64,000 bases of DNA from Aurelia coerulea (Eukaryota; Cnidaria; Scyphozoa; Semaeostomeae; Ulmaridae), in the NCBI GenBank assembly GCA_039566865.1, contig CM076949.1, positions 4,431,501 through 4,495,500 of the forward strand, read 5' to 3'. Position numbers and translations under genes: made by a program. How positions within the stretch are numbered: position 1 is the stretch's first letter; the number at the start of each line of letters is the position of its first letter. Positions 25,301-34,400 of the stretch are shown here, one piece after another. The notes beneath the pieces were generated by a model. The model had not been told where the DNA came from and ran no database searches. It saw nothing but the letters and a program-made list of their open reading frames with translations.

Positions 25301-28300
25301 ATAAAGTCTTTCATAACTAGGGAAGAGTGTGAGCGATTTAAACCAACTAGATCTATTATCTAAGTTGACATGTTACCTGTTACCTACATTTTACCGAGAT
25401 GTTACCTAAGTTACATGTTACTAAGTTGACGATGGTAATCAATGTAACTAAATTTGTTATCTAAGCTGACATGCTACCTGTTACCTACAGATTACCTGAC
25501 ATGTTACCTAAGTTACTCGTTACTAAGTTGACAATGGTAATCAATGTAACTAAATTTATTATCTAAGCTGACATGCTCCCTGTTACCTTCAGATTACCGA
25601 GATGTTACCTAAGTTACATGTTACTAAGTTGACAATGACAATGTAATCAATGTAACTAAATTTATTATCTAAGCTGACATGCTCCCTGTTACCTTCAGAT
25701 TACCGAGATGTTACCTAAGTTACATGTTACTAAGTTGACAATTGTAATCAATGTAACTAAATTTATTATCTAAGCTGACATGCTCCCTGTTACCTTCAGA
25801 TTACCGAGATGTTACCTAAGTTACATGTTACTAAGTTGACAATTGTAATCAATGTAACTAAATTTATTATCTAAGCTGACATGCTCCCTGTTACCTTCAG
25901 ATTACCGAGATGTTACCTAAGTTACATGTTACTAAGTTGACAATTGTAATCAATGTAACTAAATTTATTATCTAAGCTGACATGCTCCCTGTTACCTTCA
26001 GATTACCGAGATGTTACCTAAGTTACATGTTACTAAGTTGACAATTGTAATCAATGTAACTAAATTTATTATCTAAGCTGACATGCTCCCTGTTACCTTC
26101 AGATTACCGAGATGTTACCTAAGTTACATGTTACTAAGTTGACAATTGTAATCAATGTAACTAAATTTATTATCTAAGCTGACATGCTCCCTGTTACCTT
26201 CAGATTACCGAGATGTTACCTAAGTTACATGTTACTAAGTTGACAATGGTAATCAATGTAACTAAATTTAATATCTAAATTGACATGTTACCTGTTACCA
26301 TCATGTTACCGACATGTTACCTACACAATGATAATCAGTTTTAAGGAAGCTGATGAATAGCTAGCAAAGTACAGGCTTGCCAAAGTCTTAACTTTGTTGT
26401 CTCGTCCGGTATATTTGCACCGTACTACAGCACAGGTTCCAATTCTTTAAATCTGTGTGAAAAGGTGGGTGTAAAATTCTGTGAGCTATTTCTTTGAATT
26501 TAATGGGTTGCCGAAACGTTAGCTGCTTATTATCTATAATTCTATCCTTGGACTTTTCAGAACTCTTGAATATTTTTCGAAATTGCAGCGTATGTCATAT
26601 TTCAACTCATTTGAGGATGTGATGCCAACTTTCAAATCTTACACTAGAAGAGTGACAGAGTTTTGCTTGATTGTAGACATCCAAAACTATTTCTTGAAAA
26701 CTATTTCATGTTTCGTCAACGAGTTTGGAAATTACGATGGTTTTAAATTTTTCCCATAGTTTTTATCGAATTTTTGAAAAAGAAGACAACAGTCTAATTC
26801 TGAAAATATTGAAAATTTAGAGAACAAAGCATTCAGTTAAAAGGAAGAGGTCATAGAATTTTACACCAACCTTTTTAAAGGTTTGGAACCCTATGCTTCA
26901 TATTGCAAATTTTGCATTACTAGTAATTTACTAGTAATTTAATAACGTAAGTAAGTAGTATTTAATAATGTAAGTAGTTTAATAATAATTTAGTAATTTA
27001 ATCTACTAGTAATGCAAATTTTGCATTACTACTTGCTGTGATTTAACTTCAGGTATATCAGGGCAATTCAAGACTATTGCACAAATGAAAGCTGAGAATC
27101 TTGGAATGGGGGATAAGGTTAGTAAAAGTATCCTACTTTTAGAAATCACCTGAAATGAAAAGTGCAAATGAATAAAACTGTTACACGATGAGCTTTTACG
27201 TGAAACTTGCTTGCAATAGCGTTGCGAGATAAGTTTCTCTGGGGGTGTTACACGGAAATTTCGGAGAAAAATATTAAACTTTTTGTGGTGCAAGCCGTTG
27301 CCTGAGTAGAAACAAGTTCTACTTTTCGTGAAACTGCCTAGCCTGATAACCAGACCCAATTTCAAAAGAAATAGTGGTATGTTAAACACCGCCGTAAAGC
27401 TTGTTCAAGCCTCGTTTTAATATTGCTCAGAATCCAAGGTTTTGATCGAAATTTATGCGAATAATTTGCTGATTTTTTTAAACAAACCAATTATCCATGT
27501 AGTTCTTTGACATTTATGACTTAAATACACTTTGTTCTGCCTTGCATAGAAATTTAATCTCTTACCCAAGGGTGTGCAATCCAACTGTCTGCCGAGACTA
27601 GATTTCTATGCAAGGCGGAACAAAAAGTAATCAAGTCGTATTGAAACTGCAATATTCCTTTTTCAGAAAATTTGCAAAGAAGTACATGGATAATTGGTTT
27701 TTTTTACAAAAATCAGCAAATTATTCGCATAAAAATCGATCAAGACCTTGAATTCTGAGCAATATTAAAACGAGGCTTGAAAAAGCTCTACGGCGGTGTT
27801 TAACAGACCACTATTTCTTTTGAAATTGGATCTGGTTATCAAGCTAGAAACTGCCTCGCAGTGCTCTTTACAGAAAATCTGCCAAATCGTCGTCAAATTT
27901 CGGGGTGTTACACGGTGCAATGTTTTTTCAAACGCCATTGCAAGCAAGTTTCAACTCATCGTGTTACAGGGCCTTAAATGATAGAAAATACAGTTGGGAA
28001 TCTTTGATATCTTATTTCATTTTCGAGTTATCCACTATATTGTAAGATTCGACGTTTACGTCCTTTTTGTTTTTGGCATTTTAACATTGATCCTTGAATT
28101 TAGAATTTTTATCCTCTGGAAACTTTTTATTCGTGCCAATTAAACTAGTATACGATCGAATGAATGAATTAATGAATGAATGAATGAATGAATGAATGAA
28201 TGAATGAACACATAAATTAATGCAGTTTGATTTATCAAAATCGAGAAAAGTAAGTAGGTTGAAGTATGGACTTATCAAATTGCCAAAGTATAACGAAAAC

Positions 28301-31300
28301 CATTCCAGTTTTAAAACAACTAAATTTGTTTCATGATTGAAGAGACATGCATTTTTTGACTGAGTTTGTTGATTGTTATTTCTTTCTCTACAGCCTGACT
28401 ACTTCTCATTAAGAGGAACAGTTGTTTTCTTCAAGAAAGACAATTGCCTGTACAAGGTAATTATTTTTGTCTATTTTGTTTAAGGACTATCGTTACCCAG
28501 GGTCCTTTGCGGTCATGCTAAAATGTCAGACTGTCTTAAAGATCAAAGTTGGCATAAGCAGAAAATATGAATCTACATTGCATTGTTGCTGTCGACTTAT
28601 TTTGCATTCATTTATCATATTTAAGCACAAAAACCCTATCTGCTGAAAAAGAACTATTCTTATATACAAAATAGACATCAATTTACAAATATAATATTAC
28701 AAATTTGCTGATGGTTCTAGGGATCGTGCTTCGGGAATGATGCTAATTGTTTAGGAATTCCTTCAGTTTCCTTTTGAATATGCTAATTGTGGAACTCATT
28801 CTGATTGCTAATGGGATTTCATTCCACGTCTTAGCACCAGAGTAGACAAAACTGCTTTTGGAGGATTAAAGCTAAATATAAGCAGCATAGGTTTCAAATC
28901 TTTAAAAAGGCTGGTGTAAAATCGAGTGACCTGTTTCTTTGAACTGAATGACTTCAAAGAAACTTTTGCTATTTCTCTATAATTCTACCGTTGGACTTTT
29001 TTGAAATCTTCAATATTTTCAGAATTAGAGTGTTTTTCTTCTTTTTCAAGAATTCAAGAAAAATTTAAAAAAAAACTTAAAACCATTGTAATTTCTAAAC
29101 TGTTTGACGCAACATGAAGTAATTTCGAAGAAAACCATAGTTTATGAATGCCTACAATATAGTATGAAGCAAAAGTCTGTCACTCATCTGGTTTATTATT
29201 TAGAAATTTGATGACGTCACATCTTCAAATGAGTTGAAATGCAAGATACGCTGTACTTTCGAAAAATGTTCAAAATTTCTGGAAAGTCCAACGATAGAAT
29301 TATAGATAAGTATCTAAAGTTTCTTTCAAGCCATTCAATCAGAAGAAATAGGTCATTGAATTTTACACCCACCTTTTTAAGCGGAGTTAAAGATTTGGAA
29401 CCTATGCTAAATATAAGCTAAATTGATTATAAGCTAAAGTCAATTACCGGGTGATTCAAAACAACGTTTACACGTTTGGCGGGCTGTGAAATAAAAAGCA
29501 TGTGGCTGATATTCAAAACTAAGATTTTTATCTATCAGTCAAAGGTTAACTTAGATGAGAAATTTTTTTGGTGAAATCAGTCATCTTTAAGACCCAAAAA
29601 TTAGATAAATAAAGATAAGCGGTTTGTATGGGAATCGAGAATTCCCAATGTAGCCCATGATTTATTTGGCATTTAAATTTAAATTTAATTCAATAATCAG
29701 TTTCAGAGATGGTATTTTGATTTCAATAGCACGTAAATCATGGACATGTCATTGTTTGATAGTTTAGATAACTTTATATTTTTTTCCAAAGGCTTGCCCA
29801 AGTGCCGAATGTAACAAGAAGGTGGTTGATGAAGGAGGCGAATACAGATGTGAGAAATGCAACAGAAGTTACCCAAATTTCAAATACAGATTAATCATGT
29901 CGGTAAGTAAAAATGTTAGGATGATATCCGGGTAGGGGGTACATAACATGTTGAGGGTACGGGTATGTGCTACCCATGTGGGTGGATTTTGGCCCAAAAT
30001 TCTCCAAACAAGGGTCATTTTTCGACAAATTTTTGCGTAAACACGGGTCAGTTTGACTGAAATCCGCAACAAATGGTTAAAAATTGGTAGTTTTTCCCCA
30101 AAATTCATCACCAAAGTGGCATAAAGAAGGCAAATCCTCAAAAAAGACGGCACTAATTGCCATCGCATCCCCCTACTCCATCCAACGACCCGAAGGAAAC
30201 CAGAAGGAAACTCCCACTACAGCTTCCCGCCTGCAGTCCCTGACACCCTGACCACCCCAGAACCACAGCATTTCTTTTATTGGAAGAAATCCTTACCTCT
30301 TATCCATGACATAAGCTCTTTCCTTTGTTTGCAGACGAATATCTGCGACTGCACTGGCAATCAATGGGTCACAGCCTTCCAGGAAAGTGGGGAAGCCATC
30401 TTGGGTACAACCGCTGAAAATATCGGACGGCTGAAAGATGAGGTAAGAATTTTAAGATAATGACAAGGATTTTGCTTTTATTTGTTCACAATGTCCTTGA
30501 AAAGCGCCTTACACAATGGCGAATAATGTTTGCTCCCGGGCTGTACCTCTCTTACGACTACTTTCATTTCATTTTTCATGTTTCATTTCATTTTAAATTC
30601 TTTAAACAGGGTTAAATATACAGTTAAATACTGATTTCCAAATTGCCCTGTAAAATAACAACAAATAAATATCTCTAATCAAAATTTACATGTAACGATG
30701 AAGATAAAAATAAAACTGGTATGTAAATAAGGAGTTCAACCGAAAAGATTACTGGCTGGTTTTATATGCAGCTTTGAATCGATTTGAGATCGACGCTGTC
30801 TTGACATCAGCGTTAAGGCTATTCCTCAGCGTTAAGGCTATTCTTACACCATTGGAACAATTTAATTGTAATTGCCATACATAGTGGAACTCGCTGATTA
30901 TAAGTCCTTTCCCACTATGGATGGCACGTAGTTAATAAGCCTTGTTGTTTTGTAAATAGTTTGTTTGTTTTGATGAATAAAGAAAAACAAATTGTTTTGT
31001 GGTGCCAGAACGCACGGAAACGTTTGCGCATTATTCATTATGAAATTCAAATAACTTTGCCCATGTCAGGCCTAATCAAACAACAATTGGGTCTAAAAAT
31101 CTTAAGTCTATCGGGCCACAGATTTGGAATGGCTTACCAAACGAAATGAAATCAGCAGAAAATTTGAAAAATCTTAGGCTTTAATAAAACAATGGGAATG
31201 GTCCAAACTGCAAATATAGTGCCTGTAAGTGCCAACCAATTTAGTTATATTGTTTAGAAAATATTTGTTTTTAGATCTGTCAACTTATATATATTATTCA

Positions 31301-32821
31301 ATACTTTATATATTGTTAGCTATTTTGTAAATAATCGAATTAAAATAAAGTTACACACACACAAAGAGAATAGTCCAAGATTATGTCGAGGTGAAATTTA
31401 GCTGATTTCTATTTGCGAATCTTATCATTCTGTTCTATCACTGTTCTGTTCTTTCACTGTATCGTGTTCTTGAACAACTTATTTATACCAACGATTTATC
31501 TTCACAGGACGAGACTGCCTTTGATGACGTCTTTTCGGAAGCTTCATTCAAAGCCTTCAATTTCAAATTTCGCGCAAAAGTTGAAGTGTATAACGTAAGT
31601 GTTCTTGCAATAACTTCCTCTTTTCATCCATTTTGGTTGAGCATCTCAGGATCAAAGCGTACATATAGGCAACATTTTATGTTAAAGCAAATTTCATAGG
31701 TCTATAAGGTGAGTCAAAGAAAGTTCATAAAAATGTATAAAAATATCACTCGATCCAGACTCTTTTGTAGAATAGTTAAAAGGTCTATTAAACAGTTTCA
31801 AATGGTTTTGTGTATCAATTTTGCGTCGTCCTGATCGATCTTTGGAATGCGTTGGAGTGTTGTTTTTATTCACAATAGATCTTTCCGCTATTCTACAGAA
31901 GAGCTAGACTCACGAAATAGTCCCAGTTATCGCAACAACAACAGCAACAGCAATGACAACAGCAACAACAATATATATTTTTGCTCAAACTGGGACTTAT
32001 GGACTTTCACATCAAAAAGTGGGACGAAAATAAACAATGGGCGCACAGATTTTTCTGTGCCCTTGGTAACGAGGTTAATGGCCTCTTTTCGGTAGTTGGA
32101 AAAATTCAGGAGCCGTGGCGTGTTGGCGTGCACTATTGCTAGATGAAGATTGCCTTCAAAATGAGGAAATTCTTGTTGTAACTGAAAGGTTTGTTTATTT
32201 CTTACATTAAAGAAACATTCATGCGAATACTTGTGGCTTTGTTCATTGCTAACGTCACTCAAAACTTGACTTTTGAGGCGTTTTATTATCTGACGATTGA
32301 GCTGACAATTTAGGCCCACCGCCATTGCTCGCCTTTTCGTACAGTGTTGCTATGGTTTCCATATCGGACATGAAATCGAAGGAAACAATTTCGTCCCAAT
32401 TTTCAATGTGAAAGTCCATGAGTCGTAGTTATAGCGTCCATCAGCCTATCAATAGCAATAACTACGAACTTGCAATCAGTCTACAGAAGAGCCTGGAAGG
32501 AGCATTATTAGTTCGATTGAGTGGCGTAAGAGCTTCTATCACTATTATATTGTGCACATTCGAAAATTCTACTCATGCATCACAATACCTTTCGATTTAG
32601 ATTCTTTTTCAGAATAGCTAAAAGGTTCATGCTTTCAATATTTCAGTCGGGCTGCTTTTTTAATGTCGATCTTTATCATTCTTCATAAGGCTCTCACAGT
32701 TTTCATTTTTTCATAGGATGAGTCAAGATTCAAGGTCTCCTGTGTTACCGCTGTACCACTTGACTTTGTCGCTGATTCAAAGAGACTTCTCGAAGATATA
32801 AAGAAATTAGAAGCGTTGTAA
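6075..32821 (+). CDS. RPA1: Replication protein A 70 kDa DNA-binding subunit, complete, 24 coding exons
   Basis: Large subunit of the RPA heterotrimer, the nuclear single-strand DNA-binding complex of replication, repair and checkpoint signalling. Coding exons: 6075-6104, 7763-7819, 10206-10249, 10818-10852, 10983-11091, 12276-12409, 12853-12942, 13435-13510, 14231-14308, 15671-15773, 16619-16687, 19436-19540, 20981-21068, 22116-22183, 22729-22800, 23557-23632, 24528-24606, 25023-25084, 27053-27117, 28394-28456, 29792-29902, 30335-30442, 31508-31594, 32717-32821. They sum to 1914 nt with compatible phases, giving 637 aa (about the size of animal homologues). Order of domains: N-terminal OB fold (about 1-115, start [10 protein letters not shown]), Gln/Gly-rich linker (about 140-205), DBD-A (about 206-320, includes [20 protein letters not shown]), DBD-B (about 325-445), DBD-C (about 470-637). 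The DBD-C zinc ribbon is seen as C503-x4-C508 and C521-x2-C524. All introns are GT-AG except intron 15 (GC-AG). Exon joins were made by eye; family assignment is near certain. Confidence 0.95.
6452..7317. mobile_element. Foldback element, family C, copy C1, with nested MITE
   Basis: Ends are AACAAAGGCAGATTTTGTAA and its complement, flanked by a perfect 9-bp duplication AATTCCATC (6443-6451 and 7318-7326). Nine-base duplications with long inverted repeats are typical of Mutator-like elements. The arms pair around about 7000 once the nested element at 6644-6900 is removed. No transposase. It lies in RPA1 intron 1. Confidence 0.75.
6644..6900. mobile_element. TTAA-type MITE (family T2), copy 1, nested in C1
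   Basis: A 257-bp element with ends AGGCATTGAGTCC and GGACTCAATTCCT, flanked by TTGA (6640-6643, one change from TTAA) and TTAA (6901-6904). The opposite arm of the host palindrome keeps the unoccupied TTAA at 7130-7133. A second copy lies inverted at 47093-47339 with clean TTAA on both sides. Confidence 0.65.
8332..9975 (+). mobile_element. 5'-truncated non-LTR retrotransposon (CR1/L2/Jockey-like)
   Basis: A LINE lacking its endonuclease region but retaining an uninterrupted reverse transcriptase reading frame, a short 3' UTR and a microsatellite tail of ATT units ending at about 9975. Boundaries were set by comparing the broken host MITE with its intact copy at 33531. The open frame implies a fairly recent insertion. 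It sits in the same orientation as RPA1, in intron 2. Confidence 0.8.
8350..9852 (+). CDS. LINE reverse transcriptase, N-terminally truncated
   Basis: Reverse transcriptase of a non-LTR retrotransposon. The frame is open from 8350, where it is cut by the 5' truncation, to the TGA at 9850-9852; the first ATG is at 8578 but is internal to the domain. Counting from that ATG, the palm motifs are [13 protein letters not shown] (52-64), [13 protein letters not shown] (109-121) and the catalytic YADD (140-143). Before the ATG, the [11 protein letters not shown] block typical of RT motif 1 is present. The tail carries the usual C-terminal region ([33 protein letters not shown]). No apurinic endonuclease or gag-like ORF is present, so it cannot be autonomous. 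Confidence 0.85.
   Translation, partial: SAPKGSIPGKILKENANIFSEVLQSNLNSCIAKLDFPKELKAGDVSALFKTADTLSKKNYRPITVLPPISKVFERIMYEQMMTFVISFLSNFLCGFRKGYNTQHALLNLIEKCKKILDKKGYTGAILMDLSKAFDCLDHELLIAKLDAYGFSRNALLFIHSYLTNRKQRVKVNGAFSEWQETKLGVPQGSVLGPLLFNIYINDLFYLIKDTNICNYADDTTIYVCDYQLENIQNRLEQDASKLSGWFHDNYMKLNDDKCHLLVFGDKTKDLSVTVGNSLIKESTEEKLLGVTLDKNLSFKTHLDSLCKKASQKLHALARISKFMSIDKIVLMMNTFVMSQFSYCPLIWMFHDRRINNKVNKIHERALRIAYKDSRSCFESLLERNKSVSLHQKNLQFLLVEIFKTKANLNPNFMKDIFVEKTENYNLRSGSTLQLPKARTTTYGIESISFLGQRLWHALPESLKQSENLAIFKKKIRNWKIDCNCRLCKIYIADLGYLSS
11740..11925. repeat. Short imperfect inverted repeat in RPA1 intron 5
   Basis: A segment with complementary ends around GAGGCTAATTT / AAAATTAGCC and internal GGCCTCAAATTTAAA-type complements suggests a small decayed MITE. 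The rest of introns 3-5 (10250-12275) shows no other repeat or gene that I can support. Confidence 0.3.
13049..13085 (+). repeat. AATC tetranucleotide microsatellite
   Basis: Tandem ATCA units preceded by two ATCG units in RPA1 intron 7. Confidence 0.9.
14850..15567 (-). pseudogene. LINE 3' fragment, minus strand
   Basis: The minus-strand frame at 15178-15567 carries the C-terminal region common in CR1/L2-type LINEs: a block like [18 protein letters not shown], then the zinc-knuckle-like C-x2-C motif [13 protein letters not shown] and HLLLECSAY. The catalytic domain is missing, and the fragment continues as 3' UTR to about 14850. It is antisense to RPA1, in intron 9, between two TTTCGCG(A)AAT-rich segments that look like the halves of an older repeat. 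Confidence 0.7.
16354..16383 (+). repeat. GTT trinucleotide microsatellite
   Basis: About ten GTT units in RPA1 intron 10. Confidence 0.9.
16690..17160 (+). pseudogene. LINE C-terminal fragment with 3' UTR
   Basis: The frame ending at 16920 reads [20 protein letters not shown] then [15 protein letters not shown], the characteristic last residues of CR1/L2-type LINE ORF2. An AT-rich 3' UTR and an AAATAAG-type tail follow to about 17160. It starts immediately after the donor of RPA1 exon 11, so the insertion is close to the exon. Confidence 0.7.
17474..18082. mobile_element. Full-length palindromic CCGGGTGACCC element, copy A4
   Basis: A 609-bp element with arms of roughly 280 bp that pair almost throughout (for example GATCGATTTACAGCCATTTC against GAAATGGCTTCAAATCGATC). 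The ends CCGGGTGACCCAG are flanked by TA (17472-17473, 18083-18084). RPA1 intron 11. Non-coding; the two frames seen across it are by-products of the repeat. Confidence 0.75.
18289..18312 (+). repeat. TA dinucleotide microsatellite
   Basis: About eleven TA units in RPA1 intron 11. Confidence 0.9.
19105..19315 (-). mobile_element. tRNA-derived SINE
   Basis: Read on the minus strand, the head shows a pol III A box TGGCGCAGTGG and a B box GGTTCGATCCA at tRNA-like spacing, followed by a non-tRNA body. This is the classic layout of a tRNA-related SINE. The 66-codon frame over it is not a gene. RPA1 intron 11. Confidence 0.65.
20289..20919. mobile_element. Palindromic CCAGGTGTCCC element, copy A5
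   Basis: Ends CCAGGTGTCCC and the partner GGGACAGTCGG, TA on both sides. Arms of about 280 bp pair across a loop near 20610; the motifs TGGCTAATCACTCTC and GGTGCTTTGAGAGCAGA recur in inverted form. The same arm is repeated singly at 22810-22999. Confidence 0.65.
21340..21980. mobile_element. TA-flanked CCGGGTG element, copy A2
   Basis: The left end matches A1 for the first 19 bp and then follows it through the element; the right end is mutated (CTCAACCTGC in place of CTCACCCGG). RPA1 intron 13. Confidence 0.6.
22810..22999. mobile_element. Single arm of an A5-type element
   Basis: Begins CCGGGTGTCC and follows the left arm of the 20289 element to about 22999, then stops where an unrelated AT-rich segment ending in ATT-type repeats (about 23130, possibly a LINE 3' tail) begins. 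It starts ten bases after the GC donor of RPA1 intron 15. Confidence 0.5.
23695..23765 (+). mobile_element. Possible tRNA-derived SINE head
   Basis: An A-box-like TGGCAGTGTGCTTG and a B-box-like TTTCGAGTCCC are spaced roughly as in a tRNA, in RPA1 intron 16. Both boxes deviate from consensus, and no second copy is present in the window. Confidence 0.3.
25330..26335 (+). repeat. 101-bp satellite, about ten tandem units
   Basis: Direct tandem repeat in RPA1 intron 18. The landmark ACATG(C/T)T(C/A)CC recurs at 25368, 25469, 25571, 25677, 25778, 25879, 25980, 26081, 26182 and 26283, giving spacings of 101, 102, 106, 101, 101, 101, 101, 101 and 101. The inner units are almost identical, the outer ones diverged. 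Each unit contains several GTTACC(T)-type sub-repeats. Confidence 0.95.
26429..26897. mobile_element. Foldback element, family B, copy B2
   Basis: Ends AGCACAGGTTCCAA and TTTGGAACCCTATGCT, with arms pairing as in B1. No target duplication is visible, so the flanks have been altered. RPA1 intron 18, about 100 bp beyond the satellite. Confidence 0.55.
27178..27969. mobile_element. Large palindrome with CTGTTACACGATGAG ends
   Basis: A 792-bp foldback element in RPA1 intron 19. The ends CTGTTACACGATGAG and CTCATCGTGTTACAG, the subterminal TTGCAAGCAAGTTTC, and the inner GAATCCAAGGT/CTTGAATTC and TGCATAGAAAT pairs are all in inverted positions, giving arms of nearly 390 bp. Non-coding. Confidence 0.65.
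28158..28208 (+). repeat. AATG tetranucleotide microsatellite
   Basis: About twelve AATG units with one AATT interruption, RPA1 intron 19. Confidence 0.9.
28520..28866 (-). pseudogene. LINE C-terminal fragment, minus strand
   Basis: The minus strand at 28750-28866 reads [19 protein letters not shown], then a short basic tail and stop. This is the C-terminal signature of CR1/L2-type LINEs. A 3' UTR-like AT-rich stretch extends to about 28520. RPA1 intron 20. Confidence 0.6.
28884..29408. mobile_element. Foldback element, family B, copy B3
   Basis: Ends AGCATAGGTTTCAAATC and GATTTGGAACCTATGCT, flanked by a perfect AAATATAAGC direct repeat (10 bp) on both sides. Same internal sequence as B1. 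RPA1 intron 20. Confidence 0.7.
31040..31345 (+). pseudogene. Decayed LINE C-terminal fragment
   Basis: One frame reads [20 protein letters not shown] before a stop, the usual last segment of a LINE ORF2, followed by an AT-rich 3' UTR to about 31345. Frame breaks upstream mark it as old. RPA1 intron 22. Confidence 0.6.
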
Positions 32822-33306
32822 GCAATGGAAATGAGGGAACTGTGGTGGAGCAACTGGCACCTGTAAAGTACAGCATAGGAATCAAATCTTTCAAAATCAT
32901 TGCACGATTGGTTAATGCATCTTTCATTTGATTTGATGGCTTCAAAGGAACTTCAGGTACTTTGTTGTTAAGTGTTTATTGGCACTGTTCGATACCTTGA
33001 TTATTCTCAGAATCATTGCGTTCCTCTTTTTATTGAAAGAACGACGAAATGCTTTGAAAAAATTAAAAATCACTGTAAATCACTGTAAAATTAGAAAATT
33101 ACTGTAAATCCTATATCGATCAAGGAAGAATAGTAAAATCTTCAAGGTCCCATAGTTTATGAAGGTCTACCTATAAGATTGCGGTAAGCAGAAATCTTTA
33201 GCTTTTCTGGTCCACGATTTAGCAATTTGAAGGCTTCAAAACAGGAAAACTGTTTGAAACCTAGAAGGAGCTGTGGCGCTAGTGCAGAACCACACACAGT
33301 GCCTCT

Positions 33307-33390
33307 GCTGATCCTAACCAAACCCCTACCAAGACCCTACCAAAATCCTACCAAAACCCTACCAAAAACCTACCAAAAACCTACAAAGAC
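33307..33390 (+). repeat. CCTACCAAAA minisatellite
   Basis: About seven units of an 11-12 bp repeat (CCCTACCAAAA and variants) in the loop of the surrounding palindromic element. Confidence 0.85.
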
Positions 33391-33530
33391 CCTATAGGAG
33401 TGCGGTACTAGAATAGCCCGGAAGCTGTAATCCTGAAATATATCTCTGTAATCCTGAAATTTATCAAGATATCAAAGGTCGCCAATGAACACTTACAGCG
33501 AAGTACCTGAAATTTCTGTCAAGCCATTAA

Positions 33531-33707
33531 AGGGAATGTAAGCGTATAAAAGTGACTCAAGCCACTTGCGGTCAAATTCTAGCCTATCAGAGATCAGTAT
33601 TTCCTGTTGACGTAGATCAGTTACCCAAATATGGTGTGGCATGCGTTACGGCCTATTGTATTGGTAAGGTTATTTTTATCAAAGGCTTATATATGCTTAG
33701 ATTCCCT
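33531..33707. mobile_element. TTAA-flanked MITE (family T1), intact copy
   Basis: A 177-bp element with inverted ends AGGGAATGTAAGC and GCTTAGATTCCCT, flanked by TTAA (33527-33530, 33708-33711). The complementary arm of the host palindrome (near 32938) keeps the corresponding empty site as TTGA. The second copy, at 8171, is interrupted by a LINE. Confidence 0.75.
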
Positions 33708-34268
33708 TTAAATCGAATGAAAGATGCAGTAACAAATCGTACAATGTTTTTGAAGATTTCATGCCTTGCTGTAAAACACAGAATCTCTCAGACACTACTA
33801 GCCAGTTAAGGGTGCGAAATATCTCGAACAGACTTTCCAAAACAGATATATTCTTGCTGGTAAAGTAAAAGTACTTTCATCTTTGTGAATTCCACATCAG
33901 CTGTCAAGTGCTGCCATATTTGACCTGCATATAAAAAGGAAAGAATTTGTGAATTTGTAGTCTTGCCGTTTCAAGGACTTCTGGAAAGTTACATGGCATT
34001 ATGGAAAGCGTAATAGATAAAGTCAACGTCTTTGATGCCTGAAAATGGTAGTTCTTATTAGTTACCACAGTGCGTTTGGGATGCATATGGCGTGCACCAA
34101 AATATATTAACAGGTTTGAACATTCGTATTTTATCGAATGCGTAAAAAGAAACTAAATTGAATACACTTACATTATATTACAAGCTTGAGTGAAGTTTTC
34201 TCTATTTTTCAGATATTTGAAAATGTGTGTACCCTTAAAATGCGTTTATTTCGAAACGTATGTGAGTA

Positions 34269-34400
34269 CCCTGGGTGCCAGAGCCTTTAATTAAAACAAT
34301 TAATATTAAGAAAATAATGAGGAAAGAAAAAAAAGTCTTCCTTTACTTTCTCTCCTCTCCCTTGTCTTCTCTATGCTACAGGAGACTCTGGCAGCCAGGG
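34269..34400. mobile_element. Short MITE with CCCTGGGTGCCAGAG ends
   Basis: A 132-bp segment whose ends (CCCTGGGTGCCAGAG; CTCTGGCAGCCAGGG) are complementary and flanked by TA. A lone end of similar sequence is seen at about 45929. The rest of 33766-35530 shows no recognisable gene. Confidence 0.55.

Larger units (their letters stand above)
32866..33765. mobile_element. Palindromic element with nested TTAA MITE, downstream of RPA1
   Basis: The left arm starts AGCATAGGAATCAAATC at 32866 and pairs with sequence ending near 33765 once the MITE at 33531-33707 is removed (for example CTTCAGGTACTTTG against CGAAGTACCTGAA). The loop holds an 11-12 bp minisatellite at 33307-33390. It begins 45 bp after the RPA1 stop codon, so it may supply part of the 3' UTR. 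Confidence 0.55.

Noticed and set aside
25330..26335. CRISPR-like array
   Set aside because: The unit is 101 bp with no unique spacers, inside an intron of a eukaryotic gene; it is a satellite.
31927..32325. 132-codon minus-strand frame near RPA1 exon 24
   Set aside because: Contains a CAA/CAG microsatellite stretch and no recognisable domain; it lies within an intron with repeat features.
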